This document shows, piece after piece, positions 26,413 through 35,577 of a stretch of DNA of 64,000 nucleotides. The stretch comes from Bifidobacterium sp. ESL0745 (GTDB lineage Bacteria > Actinomycetota > Actinomycetes > Actinomycetales > Bifidobacteriaceae), in assembly GCF_029433335.1 (NCBI RefSeq), contig NZ_JAQTHX010000002.1, forward strand, positions 186,001-250,000. Reading direction: 5' to 3'. The translations under genes and the position numbers were made by a program. Below the pieces are notes generated by a model. That model worked only from the letters and a program-made list of their open reading frames with translations, did no database searches and was not told the origin of the DNA. The stretch's first letter is position 1. Every line of letters starts with the position of its first letter.

Positions 26413-28548
26413 ATGTTGTTTCCATCCATTGCCTTAGGCCAGCTACCAGTGACGTGTCTGGCGATGACAGATGCGAGCGTCGGTGAAGATTTGCCCGATG
26501 TCATTGGTTTCTTCAGTACGAGTGATCCCTCTTCGTTCAATAATCTGATTGACCAAGATCCGCGACCGCGTGCGTTGCTGGTTGAGCATGCATTGGATGT
26601 GTTCACTCGTCCCGGTCTGCGGGGTCAGCGGGTGAGCGATGACAGTAAGGCTGCTGGGGCGGATGGGCTAACAGTCGGGCGCGCTTGGTCTCCACGCTTC
26701 AAGGTGAGCGAACCGGCTGTGGTTTCCGGTGACGGGTTGCGTTACGAAGCCCGTGACGATGATGCGGGGCTGGAACTTGCCACCGAAGTGGAGGCGCTGA
26801 AGGGCGGTTCGCTTCGTATACGTCATACACTTACCAACACCGCGTCTGGCTCCTATATGTTGGAAGGCCTTGATGTTCATGTCCCGTTTGGCGATGACAT
26901 GACCGAGTTTCTGGACTTTTGCGGACGTCACGAGCGAGAGCGTCAGCCGCAGCGGCATCAAATAGCCGACGGAATGTGGCTGCGTGAATTCCGAAAGGGC
27001 AAGCCGGGGTATGCCGGCCCGTTGATTGTCGCCGGAACCAGGGGATTTGATTTCCATCATGGTTCCGTTTTGATGGTTCAGGTCTCGTGGAGCGGCAATT
27101 CCACCATCGCCGTCGACCGTGATGACGATCAGAGTGCCGGCATCAACGCGGGGGAGCTGTTGCTTCCCGGCGAAATCGTGCTGGCAAAAGGTGAAAGCTA
27201 TACGACGCCGTGGGTGATGGTAACGGCTTCGAACGAGGGGCTGGACGGTGCCGCGCAAAGCGTCCACACATGGGAACGTTCGCTCGATGCGCATCCGAAG
27301 ACCCAACCTGTGACACTGAATGTTTGGGAAGCGGTAACGTTCCACCAAGACTTTTCCAAGTTGAAGCAATTGGCACAAATTGCTTCACGCATCGGCGTCG
27401 AACGCTATGTTTTGGATGACGGATGGTTCCATTCGCGGCGTGATGATTACGCTGGCCTCGGCGATTGGTGGGTCGATCCGGATGTCTGGCCCAATGGGCT
27501 CAAGCCGCTTTCCGATTATGTGCATGGGCTTGGTATGGAATTTGGCTTATGGGTTGAGCTGGAGATGATTAACCGTGATTCCGACCTTTATCGCAAACAT
27601 CCGGATTGGATTATGCAGGCCAGCAGCCGTACGCCGATTGAGCAGCGTCATCAACTGGTACTTGATCTGACAAACCCTGAGGCTTTCGATTATGTATTCA
27701 GCTCGATTTCCAAGGTTCTTTCGCAGACCGGGGTCGACTATATCAAGTGGGATCATAATCGTTTTCTCCTTGAGGCCGGCTCAAATCTTCGCGGCGGCGC
27801 CCCTGCCGTGCATGGGCAGGTACGGGCTTACTACCGTTTGTTTGATAAGTTGCGCGCCGAATTTCCTGGTATCGAATGGGAGTCCTGTGCTGCGGGCGGC
27901 GGGCGCATCGACACGGGAATCGTCGAGAAGGTGTCGCGTTTCTGGTGTTCGGACATGACCGACGCCATGAGCCGGCAGAAAATCCAGCGTTGGACGGTGC
28001 AGACCGTTGCTCCTGAATACATCGGGGCGCACATCTCGCAACCGACTTCCCAGCAGACCGGGCGCACACTGAGCCTTGCTTTCCGTGCTGCCACCGCAGT
28101 GTTCTTCTCCTTCGGCGTTGAATGGGATTTGACGCAGACGGAGGAAGCCGATCTGAACGATCTTTCCACGTGGATTGCCTGGTATAAAGACAATCGTGAT
28201 TTCCTGCATTCCGGAAAATTCGTGCGTTTGGATCTCGCGGATTCCGCGGTTTTGGGATACGGTGTGGTTGCCGATGACGGTTCCCGCGCCATCATCGAGC
28301 ACGTGCAATACGACGAGTCCCGTTCGAATCGCGGTGTCTATTTGCGTATTCCGGGGCTTGATGCGAACGCCCGATATAAGGTTCGTTGGACGGCCCCTGT
28401 GCAGCTTGAGGCGTCTCTTGAGTCCTTCGACGCCTACGGGCCGCTGGGCGACGTCCCCGTTTCCGGCCAATACCTGATGACGATCGGCGTGCGTATGCCG
28501 CGCTGCCGTCCCGAGACCGAGCGCATCTTCGAAGTCGTAAAGCAATAG
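26413..28548 (+). CDS. GH36 alpha-galactosidase
   Basis: A 711-residue glycoside hydrolase of family 36. The N-terminal beta-sandwich is followed by the barrel with YVLDDGWFHSRRDDYAGLGD. The catalytic nucleophile is Asp in YIKWDHNR (about residue 446) and the acid/base is Asp in FWCSDMTDA (about 513). ESCAAGGGRIDTG lies between. It cleaves alpha-1,6-linked galactose from raffinose-type sugars or melibiose. No signal peptide is visible, so it acts in the cytosol on imported sugar. AGGGGAAAG precedes the ATG. It follows the transporter genes, with a 147-base gap containing a hairpin. Confidence 0.95.
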   Translation: MLFPSIALGQLPVTCLAMTDASVGEDLPDVIGFFSTSDPSSFNNLIDQDPRPRALLVEHALDVFTRPGLRGQRVSDDSKAAGADGLTVGRAWSPRFKVSEPAVVSGDGLRYEARDDDAGLELATEVEALKGGSLRIRHTLTNTASGSYMLEGLDVHVPFGDDMTEFLDFCGRHERERQPQRHQIADGMWLREFRKGKPGYAGPLIVAGTRGFDFHHGSVLMVQVSWSGNSTIAVDRDDDQSAGINAGELLLPGEIVLAKGESYTTPWVMVTASNEGLDGAAQSVHTWERSLDAHPKTQPVTLNVWEAVTFHQDFSKLKQLAQIASRIGVERYVLDDGWFHSRRDDYAGLGDWWVDPDVWPNGLKPLSDYVHGLGMEFGLWVELEMINRDSDLYRKHPDWIMQASSRTPIEQRHQLVLDLTNPEAFDYVFSSISKVLSQTGVDYIKWDHNRFLLEAGSNLRGGAPAVHGQVRAYYRLFDKLRAEFPGIEWESCAAGGGRIDTGIVEKVSRFWCSDMTDAMSRQKIQRWTVQTVAPEYIGAHISQPTSQQTGRTLSLAFRAATAVFFSFGVEWDLTQTEEADLNDLSTWIAWYKDNRDFLHSGKFVRLDLADSAVLGYGVVADDGSRAIIEHVQYDESRSNRGVYLRIPGLDANARYKVRWTAPVQLEASLESFDAYGPLGDVPVSGQYLMTIGVRMPRCRPETERIFEVVKQ

Positions 28549-28562
28549 CCGTCCACATGGCA

Positions 28563-28632
28563 AAAGTCCATTGGAATCTGAACGTAACTCATTGGTGTTT
28601 CCAATAGTTACTTCGGCAAACCAATGGACTTT
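28563..28632. terminator. Branched long hairpin after the alpha-galactosidase gene
   Basis: The outer arms AAAGTCCATTGG and CCAATGGACTTT pair perfectly over 12 bases. Inside, GTAACTCATTGG pairs with CCAATAGTTAC. It lies between convergent genes and probably stops transcription from both sides. Confidence 0.6.
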
Positions 28633-28695
28633 ATTGTTCTGGCCTTAGTCGCTGAATTGGCCATAGGATTATTGGTTGGTCATGATGAGGATGAT

Positions 28696-28748
28696 AAATG
28701 CGTCATTTCCAGCATCCCTCAAGGTTTTGTGTTGGGAATGACGCATTT
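28696..28748. terminator. Second hairpin between alpha-galactosidase and carbonic anhydrase genes
   Basis: AAATGCGTCATTTCC (28696-28710) pairs with GGGAATGACGCATTT (28734-28748), one mismatch in 15. It stands 63 bases from the first hairpin and is nearer the carbonic anhydrase end. Confidence 0.6.
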
Positions 28749-28875
28749 AGTTAGCTTTTATTTACGTCTTTTCCGGAATAAATGTGTGCGGAGTGCCGGG
28801 AAGTGCATGCTCAGCAGGTGTGTTGCAAGGCCAGCAGTGTTTGGACTTCGGCGGGCTGAACCCAACTTTGCCGAG

Positions 28876-29796
28876 CTAGAACGAGAGCACCTCGACTTTG
28901 CCCGTGGCTAGCTGGTAGCGTGCGCCGACGATGGAAAGATGTTCGGCTGCCAACGCCTCTTGGATAACCGGTGAACGGTCGACCAGATCCTCGATGGTGC
29001 GGGCGATATGCACGCGCTCGAAATCGTCGGTATCGCTTAAGGCGGCCTCCTGCGCGGCCAAAACGGAGGCGCCGACCGAACGCACGAGCACGGACTGTGA
29101 GGCGGCGACCAGCTCCTCCATCTTGTCGAAGACATCGTCGGCATCCATACCGGTGCGTGGGGCTGCAGAGGCCTCGCCGAATCGAGGGGCGTCTGCGCTT
29201 TCCGAATCGGAATCGGTTGAATCGGAATCGGTTGAATCGGAACCGTCTTCTGTGCCGCTTGTTTCAACAGTGCCAGCATCGTCGACATCATCATTTTCCG
29301 AAAGGTCTCCGCTGTCATCGTCTGCAGCTGGGTCAACCATTTCGGAATCCGTGACTTCCGCGGCGAAAGCGGCACCCAAATCGATACCTTCGCCGGAAGC
29401 GATGGCGTCGAGTTCGGCAACGGCGCTTGCGACCGCGCCGCAATGCTGGTGCCCGAGCACAACGAGAACGCTCACACCCAGATGCGTCACGGCGTATTCC
29501 AGCGAGGCGATAACCGCGTCATCCAGCGTCTGACCGGCTGTGCGTACGGTGAACATATCGCCTAGGCCCTGGTCGAAAATGATTTCCGGAGGAACGCGCG
29601 AATCCGAGCACGACAGCACTGCCGCGTCCGGATGCTGCCCGTCGATCAGCGATTCCCGCGTCTCCTTATCCTGCCAAGGATGCTCGGCCTGACCTGAAGC
29701 GAAACGTGCGTTGCCTTGAAGCATGCGGCTCCAGGTTGCGTTTGCCGTGGACTCGGCGGAATTCGGGTCGTCGTTGGGTTTTGAATCGTCTGTCAT
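28876..29796 (-). CDS. Beta-class carbonic anhydrase with acidic insert
   Basis: A 306-residue protein. Beta-carbonic anhydrases interconvert CO2 and bicarbonate. The zinc ligands and partners are visible: CSDSRVPPE (C63, D65, R67) and GHQHCGAV (H116, C119). The start at 29796 is chosen because GGAGGG lies upstream. Between residues about 149 and 220 there is an Asp/Ser/Glu-rich insert with an STDSDSTDSDSES repeat, encoded by a short DNA repeat at 29200-29240. The insert separates the CA core from its C-terminal helix (EELVAASQSVLVRSVGASVL). Bicarbonate would feed PEP carboxylase, also in this window. Confidence 0.93.
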   Translation of the reverse strand: MTDDSKPNDDPNSAESTANATWSRMLQGNARFASGQAEHPWQDKETRESLIDGQHPDAAVLSCSDSRVPPEIIFDQGLGDMFTVRTAGQTLDDAVIASLEYAVTHLGVSVLVVLGHQHCGAVASAVAELDAIASGEGIDLGAAFAAEVTDSEMVDPAADDDSGDLSENDDVDDAGTVETSGTEDGSDSTDSDSTDSDSESADAPRFGEASAAPRTGMDADDVFDKMEELVAASQSVLVRSVGASVLAAQEAALSDTDDFERVHIARTIEDLVDRSPVIQEALAAEHLSIVGARYQLATGKVEVLSF

Positions 29797-30299
29797 TTGA
29801 GGTTTCCCTCCGCGTGTGAAAGTGGCCAATGGTAAAGGCCGTTTCGCCTAACGTTACCCTCCTGCCGCGTCACTTTCATGATTTACGGAATTTTCGAACT
29901 GTCGGACAGGAATTACATTTATATTATTATAAATAGATATATTTACGCTTATTGTAAATAAATAGAACAAATTAAATGTTCATAATTCATTTTATTATCA
30001 TATCGATTAATAATAGTCCGCCTATTTATTGCGTATTTATTAGTCAAGAAAGTGTTTAGATATGGCTTTTTATTGCGGTTCACGAAAATATGTGGCTTCA
30101 CGCGCATGCCGGCTGCCGGAATTGCCTCTTACCGCGTTAGCATGATTGAGCCACGCCGATAACTGGTTCCATAGGTGCTTTTGGGTGCTGGGATTTATGA
30201 TTTGCAGGCGTTCGTAAGGACGTTAGAGGGAACGTATATAGAGGCCTGAATCGTGCGTGCATACAGCATTTGGTTTTTCGAGGTAAAGAGGTACACATT
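29797..30299. other. Divergent intergenic region with an AT-rich core
   Basis: This 503-base region lies between the carbonic anhydrase gene and ahpC. The part from about 29900 to 30080 is extremely AT-rich (runs such as TATATTATTATAAATAGATA), well apart from the surrounding GC-rich coding sequence. It may hold promoters for both genes or be a scar of transferred DNA. No gene or clear operator is seen. Confidence 0.5.
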
Positions 30300-30863
30300 A
30301 TGACCATGCTTCATCATGAGCTGACCGATTTTACGGCCAATATTTATCAGGACAATAAATTCAGCACGCTTACCAAGGCGGATGTGCTCGGCCACTGGTC
30401 ACTTTTCTTCTTCTATCCGAACGATTTCAGCTTTGTGTGCCCCACCGAACTTGAGGACCTCGCCGACCATTATGAGGACTTCAAGAAGGCCGGTTGCGAG
30501 GTTTACGGCGTCTCCCACGACACTGAATTTGTTCACAAGGCTTGGCATGAGGCCAACGAGAAGATTGCGAAGATTCAGTTTCCGATGGTCGCTGACCCAA
30601 CCAACCAGCTTTCCCGCGATCTCGACACCTATGATGAGGTCCACGGTCAGGCTGAGCGTGGTGACTTCATCCTGAGCCCTGAAGGCAAAGTCGTGGCCTA
30701 TGAGGTCATTTCCTCCAACGTCGGCCGCAATGCGGAAGAGATTCTGCGCCGTGTCGAAGCCTCGCAGTTCGTTTACGAGCACGGCGATCAGGTCTGCCCT
30801 GCGAAGTGGGAGCCGGGCGACGAGACCATCGCCCCGAGTCTCGACCTCGTCGGCCAGCTCTGA
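30300..30863 (+). CDS. ahpC: Alkyl hydroperoxide reductase AhpC (2-Cys peroxiredoxin)
   Basis: A 187-residue 2-Cys peroxiredoxin that reduces hydrogen peroxide and organic hydroperoxides. The peroxidatic Cys is C47 in FYPNDFSFVCPTELED and the resolving Cys is C166 in HGDQVCPAKW. AAAGAGG precedes the ATG at 30300. Its electron donor is probably the AhpF-like protein encoded 31 bases downstream, which forms an operon with it. It contributes to oxygen tolerance. Confidence 0.95.
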   Translation: MTMLHHELTDFTANIYQDNKFSTLTKADVLGHWSLFFFYPNDFSFVCPTELEDLADHYEDFKKAGCEVYGVSHDTEFVHKAWHEANEKIAKIQFPMVADPTNQLSRDLDTYDEVHGQAERGDFILSPEGKVVAYEVISSNVGRNAEEILRRVEASQFVYEHGDQVCPAKWEPGDETIAPSLDLVGQL

Positions 30864-30894
30864 TCTTTCCTGTACTGACGTACTTAAGGATGCT

Positions 30895-32706
30895 ATGAAG
30901 CGACAAGACGATTTGTATGACGTTGTGGTGATTGGTGGAGGGCCTGCAGGGCTTACTGCCGGCCTCTATTTGGCGCGTGCGCGCTACCGCGTGCTCATTC
31001 TCGAAAAAGAAGAGTACGGCGGCCAGATCACCATCACCAACGAGGTTGTGAACTACCCGGGCATCGCCAGGATTGACGGTCGTACGCTGACCGAAACCAT
31101 GCGTCAGCAGGCCGAGGACTTCGGAGCGGAGTTCATGGCAGCCGATGCCACCGGACTTGACGTTGAGGGCGATATCAAAACCGTGCATACCAACCGCGGC
31201 GACCTGAAGACCTTCGGTATTTTGGTGGCTACGGGCGCGAACCCGCGCAAGATCGGGTTCCAGGGTGAGGCCGAATACGCCGGCCGCGGCATTTCCTATT
31301 GCGCGACCTGCGATGGCGAGTTCTTCAACGGCAAGGAGGTCGTCGTTGTCGGCGGCGGTTTTTCCGCGGCCGAAGAATCGGTGTTCCTCACCAAATACGC
31401 GAGTAAAGTCACCATTTTGGTACGTGGCAACGATTTCACTTGCGACGCTTCCGTCTCCAACGAGGCCAAAAACGATCCGAATATCGAGATTCGATACAAC
31501 ACCGAGATGAAGTCGGTTTCCGCCGGCGAAGGTGGCTTGGTAAGTGCCGTTTTCCATAACCGTAAAACCGGCGAGGACATCGAGTGGACACCCACCAAGA
31601 GCAAGAATTTCGGCGTTTTCGTCTTTGCGGGCTATGTGCCGCAGACCGGCATTCTTAAAGGCGTCATCGATCTTGACGACCATGGATACGTTATCACGCA
31701 TGACTATCTTGAGACTTCCGCTGCCGGTGTGTACGCTGCTGGAGATTTGCGTGAGAAAAACCTTCGCCAGGTGGTCACCGCGGTTTCCGATGGTGCCGTC
31801 GCGGGCGTGGAGCTTGAGCGTTACGCCAAGGATCTGAGCGAGAAGACTGGCCTCGTGCCGCCTCGCCCTACCAGCTCGAATTACGAGCAGCGTGAGGCTG
31901 AAGCTGCCGAGAAAGCCGCCAATTCCGGCACTTCTCCGGCTCCTGCCGCAGCGAGTGGTGACGCAACCGCAGGGCAAAACGGCCCTGTCAAGACCTCTGG
32001 GTTCTTCGATGACGCGATTCGCAAGCAGCTCGACGTGGTCTTCGGCCGCATGAGCCAGCCTCTGGTACTTGAGCTTTCGCTTGACAAGACCAAGCTTTCG
32101 CAGGAGCTCAAGGGCTTCATCGATGAGCTGGTCGGATTGAGCAACGGCAAGCTTTCTTCGGTTCTCGCGCCTGAACCGGGTGAGGGTGAGGAAGACGCGG
32201 AAGGCCGCGCGAAGTTCGATGCCAATGGTCTGATGCCGATGGCTCGCCCGTGTGTGCGGATGTGCAAGGTTGGCGCTGACGGCAAACTGCAGCCCACGGG
32301 CCTTGCATTCCATGGTGTGCCGAGTGGCCACGAGTTCAACTCGTTCGTGCTCGGACTCTACAACGCGGCCGGTCCTGGCCAGTCCGTCGATAATGACACC
32401 CAGCAGCGTATCGAAAAGCTCGACGCTGACGGCGGTACCACCGATGTGATGGTGCTCGTCTCGTTGACCTGCACGATGTGCCCGACCACGGTGCTCTCGT
32501 CGCAGCGCATCGCCGCCGACAACCCTGCGGTGAAGGCCGAAGCGTATGACATTTCGCACTTCCCTGAGCTGCAGAGCCAGTACGGCGCCATGAGCGTTCC
32601 CTGCATCGTCGTCAACAAAACTTCCGCCGATGGCACGACCACCCAAAAGGTCGAGTTCGGCAAGAAGACGGTCCCACAAATGCTGGATCTCATCGACGAA
32701 GCGTGA
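30895..32706 (+). CDS. AhpF-like peroxiredoxin reductase with the thioredoxin-fold part at the C-terminus
   Basis: A 603-residue flavoprotein. Residues 1-325 are thioredoxin-reductase-like: GGGPAG (14-19), CATCDG (C136, C139), a second Rossmann motif VVGGGFSAAE and VYAAGDLREKN. A Pro/Ala-rich linker follows. Residues about 375-603 resemble the twin thioredoxin folds of the AhpF N-terminal domain, with LTCTMCPTT (C526, C529) in the second fold. Classical AhpF has these folds at the N-terminus, so the order is swapped. The role is probably NAD(P)H-dependent reduction of AhpC, encoded upstream. The ATG at 30895 is used because the flavin domain starts right there, although the frame is open further upstream inside ahpC. 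Confidence 0.9.
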   Translation: MKRQDDLYDVVVIGGGPAGLTAGLYLARARYRVLILEKEEYGGQITITNEVVNYPGIARIDGRTLTETMRQQAEDFGAEFMAADATGLDVEGDIKTVHTNRGDLKTFGILVATGANPRKIGFQGEAEYAGRGISYCATCDGEFFNGKEVVVVGGGFSAAEESVFLTKYASKVTILVRGNDFTCDASVSNEAKNDPNIEIRYNTEMKSVSAGEGGLVSAVFHNRKTGEDIEWTPTKSKNFGVFVFAGYVPQTGILKGVIDLDDHGYVITHDYLETSAAGVYAAGDLREKNLRQVVTAVSDGAVAGVELERYAKDLSEKTGLVPPRPTSSNYEQREAEAAEKAANSGTSPAPAAASGDATAGQNGPVKTSGFFDDAIRKQLDVVFGRMSQPLVLELSLDKTKLSQELKGFIDELVGLSNGKLSSVLAPEPGEGEEDAEGRAKFDANGLMPMARPCVRMCKVGADGKLQPTGLAFHGVPSGHEFNSFVLGLYNAAGPGQSVDNDTQQRIEKLDADGGTTDVMVLVSLTCTMCPTTVLSSQRIAADNPAVKAEAYDISHFPELQSQYGAMSVPCIVVNKTSADGTTTQKVEFGKKTVPQMLDLIDEA

Positions 32707-32764
32707 TCGATTATCTTACTTTGACTTGCGAAGTCCGTTCACCGGATTTCGTCTGACCATTCTC

Positions 32765-32800
32765 AAGACCTCCCCGGCTGATTCCGGCGGAGGTCTTTTT
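32765..32800 (+). terminator. Rho-independent terminator of the ahpC operon
   Basis: AAGACCTCC pairs with GGAGGTCTT, an inner CCGG/CCGG pair tightens the loop, and the downstream side ends in a run of five Ts. Confidence 0.9.
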
Positions 32801-32803
32801 GTA

Positions 32804-32941
32804 TTAATTGTGGAGTAGGGTCTATGTTAATTGGGTAGTAGTACCTATGCTAATTGTGGAATAGACTTTGTGTTAATTGTGGAGTAGGGTCTATGTTAAT
32901 TGGGTAGTAGTACCTATGCTAATTATGGAATAGGTGCTAGT
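32804..32941. repeat. 23-base tandem array, six units in two 69-base super-units
   Basis: Units begin at 32804, 32827, 32850, 32873, 32896 and 32919, each exactly 23 bases. All start (T/C)TAATT and continue with a GTGGAGTAG-like or GGGTAGTAG core and a (C/T)TATG-like end. Units 1-2 and 4-5 are identical, giving two 69-base super-repeats. The array sits between the ahpC operon terminator and the DUF4143-type ATPase, whose ATG lies 22 bases after it. Confidence 0.9.
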
Positions 32942-32963
32942 AATCGTTGAGAATAGGCCGATT

Positions 32964-34154
32964 ATGAGTAAAGTCAGTACGGAGATGGTTCCTCGGAAAA
33001 TTACGACGAAAATGCGGGAACTTGCCGAACAATTTCCCGTCATTTCTCTTACGGGTGCGCGGCAAACAGGTAAAACTACTTTGCTGCGCGAGGTCTTCAG
33101 CGACTACACATACGTTTCGCTTGAAAACCCGAAACTACGGGCACTCGCGCAGACCGATCCCGACACGTTCTTCAGCCAGTATGGCAATCACGTCATTTTC
33201 GACGAAGCTCAACGTGTGCCGCAACTTTTCTCGTACCTTCAGGGCATCGTCGACGAACGTCAGCAGGAACCTGGGCAATTCATTCTTTCCGGCTCGCAAA
33301 ATTTCCTGTTGATGAACTCCATTTCGCAATCGCTTGCCGGTCGTGTCGCGCTGCTTTACCTTATGCCGTTCTCCCGAGCGGAACTCAAGGACGCGGGCAG
33401 AGACCCTGGTCCGATGGACGAATGGATGTGGCGAGGCGGATATCCACGGCTCTACGATTCCAAAATCAAGCCGGCCGATTATTTTCCGAACTATATCAAC
33501 ACCTACCTTGAGCGCGACGTCCGGGCCGAGCTCGGCGTGCGCAAGTTGGCGGCATTCGAGAACTTCTTGGTGCAATGCGCGGTGCGCGACGGCGAGCTGC
33601 TTAATTACTCGGCGTTGGCCAAGGCTTGCGAGATTGACAGAAAAACGGTCGAGGACTGGCTTTCCGTGCTCGAATCCAGTTTCATTGTCTATCGAATTTA
33701 TCCGTATTACAAGAATTATGGCAAACGTTTGGTCAAGACCCCGAAATTGTACTTCTACGACACCGGGCTGGCCGCCTACCTGTTGGGCATCGATTCGCCG
33801 GAAAGCCTCGCGCTGAGCAAGTACCGTGGGCCGCTCTTCGAGAACACGGTGATCAACGCAGTCGCCAAGGAATATTATGTGCGTGGCCGCAAGCCGACCC
33901 TCTATTTCTGGCGTGACGCCAACCAAAAAGAAATCGACCTGATTATCGAAAAAGGCGGCGAAGTCCAGTATCTGGTCGAGGTCAAGGCTTCTGCCACCTA
34001 CGATTTGCATGCCTTCGCAAGGGGCGACGAGCTAGGTGAAACCATCGGCCTCCCGACCGACCGCCGCATCGTCGTTTACGGCGGCGACCAACCTCTCAAC
34101 ACCCGTTTTGGCCGCTTGCTTACGCTGGATGACGCTGCTCAGCTTGTCGTGTAA
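32964..34154 (+). CDS. DUF4143-type AAA ATPase, copy 1
   Basis: A 396-residue ATPase of the AAA_14 plus DUF4143 family. Walker A is GARQTGKTTLL near residue 30 and Walker B is HVIFDEAQRVP near 80. The second half carries the DUF4143 pattern (YLERDVRAELGVRKL, FYDTGLAAYLLGI, YYVRGRKPTLYFWRDANQ) and ends in a nuclease-like strand-Glu-Lys element (LVEVKASATYD). Function is unknown; many genomes carry several copies as accessory genes. The ATG at 32964 is used since an upstream GTG lies inside the repeat array. Its ribosome-binding site is weak, and an ATG at 32985 remains possible. Confidence 0.85.
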   Translation: MSKVSTEMVPRKITTKMRELAEQFPVISLTGARQTGKTTLLREVFSDYTYVSLENPKLRALAQTDPDTFFSQYGNHVIFDEAQRVPQLFSYLQGIVDERQQEPGQFILSGSQNFLLMNSISQSLAGRVALLYLMPFSRAELKDAGRDPGPMDEWMWRGGYPRLYDSKIKPADYFPNYINTYLERDVRAELGVRKLAAFENFLVQCAVRDGELLNYSALAKACEIDRKTVEDWLSVLESSFIVYRIYPYYKNYGKRLVKTPKLYFYDTGLAAYLLGIDSPESLALSKYRGPLFENTVINAVAKEYYVRGRKPTLYFWRDANQKEIDLIIEKGGEVQYLVEVKASATYDLHAFARGDELGETIGLPTDRRIVVYGGDQPLNTRFGRLLTLDDAAQLVV

Positions 34155-34198
34155 AACAGGCTGATTCAGTAACGCAGATACTTTTACCGTTCGTAGAG

Positions 34199-35515
34199 CT
34201 AGGGTTGAGGAATTTCCCTGATATTAAGCCTTCCTTCTATAGTTAATTTGGTCATAAGGTTTACTTGTTGTTTTGGTTCTGGAAGACTTAACGCGTATTT
34301 GTTGATGAGATGTGCAACGTTGGCATTGAGTTCAGCCGCATTGGCACCTTTAGTGTATAAGAACATAAGTGCAGTGTTGCCGTCATATAAATCTACATCG
34401 TCAAATAGTGTACGGAAATACGAGTAATCAGCGTCACCTAGAGAATGTCCAAAGAATTTAATGAAATCAAGGGGCTGATTGCCTCCATCTGGGTGAAGAA
34501 TCTTTTCGTATCGTTGACTTGTGTGCAGCTCTAATACGCGAAAGTTTTTAGTGAACATGTTTCTTTCATCAGTTATGGTCTTATCTGTATCTGTGCTTGA
34601 ATCTATTGAATCAATACCAAAAATAGGTTCTTTTGTTGACCCATGAATATTGCGAATCGTATCGGATTCGTCAAATGGCGTTGTGTAATTAAACGATAGA
34701 ATTGAATTATTAAGCAAGTATAATGTTTTGGTGTCTTCCTCTATAAGTTCGGCCAACAATTTTTTAGCTGTATTAATGTATTTTTGATGATTCGTAGTAA
34801 AAATATGTTGAAGTATGGCACTTGAATTTTCGCTATATTGGCCCGGATGATTTGTGAAGGCGTACGTCGTAAGATACTTGCCAAAGTCGGATTCCAATTG
34901 ATTAAGCTCGTGCTTCAGCTCTTTAAGAAAATCTGTAAACGAGCAATCAGAAATAGAGCTGTGTTCTAGGATAAAGTCTTTAAGACATGAAGCTAGTTGA
35001 GATTCAAATATAAAAAAATTAGATTTATTTTGAAATGGGTTAAACTGGTTGGCTTGAATCAAATTAATCAGGTTGGCTTGAATTGCATTAATCCAGTTAG
35101 CAACGGTCCAATTTATTCCAGATTTGTTATTTGCACTAGTCAAAAAATCTTCGTGACTTGAAATCCAAAAATTCAGAAAACGATCAATGGAACTTTCGAT
35201 GTCATCCCAGTTGATATCTGTAAGTTTTTTATTGTTTTTGTAATTTGATTTGTAATCAAGAAGGAAAAGAATATCCCATATCGTGGGTTGCCCGTCGATA
35301 TCCCAGAAACTTTCGTTTAATCCTTCATTATCAAGGGAAATCATTCCATCAACTAAATTCATTTCGGCTTCGGTCTCATCATCGTCTTTTTGTAGGTTCC
35401 ATTTATGGAGGCTATATCGATCATGAAAGAAATTGGCATATGCAGAATTTAAACCGCAAGCTATGTCGAAACCATTCCCTAAAACTATGAGCTGATTCGT
35501 TTGCTTCATTGCCAT
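34199..35515 (-). CDS. AbiH-like abortive-infection protein
   Basis: A 438-residue protein resembling AbiH, a phage-defence protein first seen in Lactococcus. The N-terminal motif LIVLGNGFDIACGLNSAY, residues 32-38 FHDRYS, and the later ILSFNYTTPFD, IRNIHGS and IKFFGHSLGDADYSYF blocks match the family order. The gene is clearly AT-rich compared with neighbours, which suggests recent transfer. AAGGAG lies eight bases before the ATG. It follows the second DUF4143-type ATPase by 62 bases on the same strand and may be co-transcribed with it. The biochemical activity of AbiH is unsettled. Confidence 0.8.
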   Translation of the reverse strand: MAMKQTNQLIVLGNGFDIACGLNSAYANFFHDRYSLHKWNLQKDDDETEAEMNLVDGMISLDNEGLNESFWDIDGQPTIWDILFLLDYKSNYKNNKKLTDINWDDIESSIDRFLNFWISSHEDFLTSANNKSGINWTVANWINAIQANLINLIQANQFNPFQNKSNFFIFESQLASCLKDFILEHSSISDCSFTDFLKELKHELNQLESDFGKYLTTYAFTNHPGQYSENSSAILQHIFTTNHQKYINTAKKLLAELIEEDTKTLYLLNNSILSFNYTTPFDESDTIRNIHGSTKEPIFGIDSIDSSTDTDKTITDERNMFTKNFRVLELHTSQRYEKILHPDGGNQPLDFIKFFGHSLGDADYSYFRTLFDDVDLYDGNTALMFLYTKGANAAELNANVAHLINKYALSLPEPKQQVNLMTKLTIEGRLNIREIPQP

Positions 35516-35577
35516 TCGGTTCTCTCCTTGATCATCCGTATTGGGATACGATTTTTACGGCGATGTGATTGCATAAT

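Noticed and set aside
32804..32941. Possible CRISPR array
   Set aside because: The 23-base units are contiguous with no unique spacers and no cas genes are nearby.
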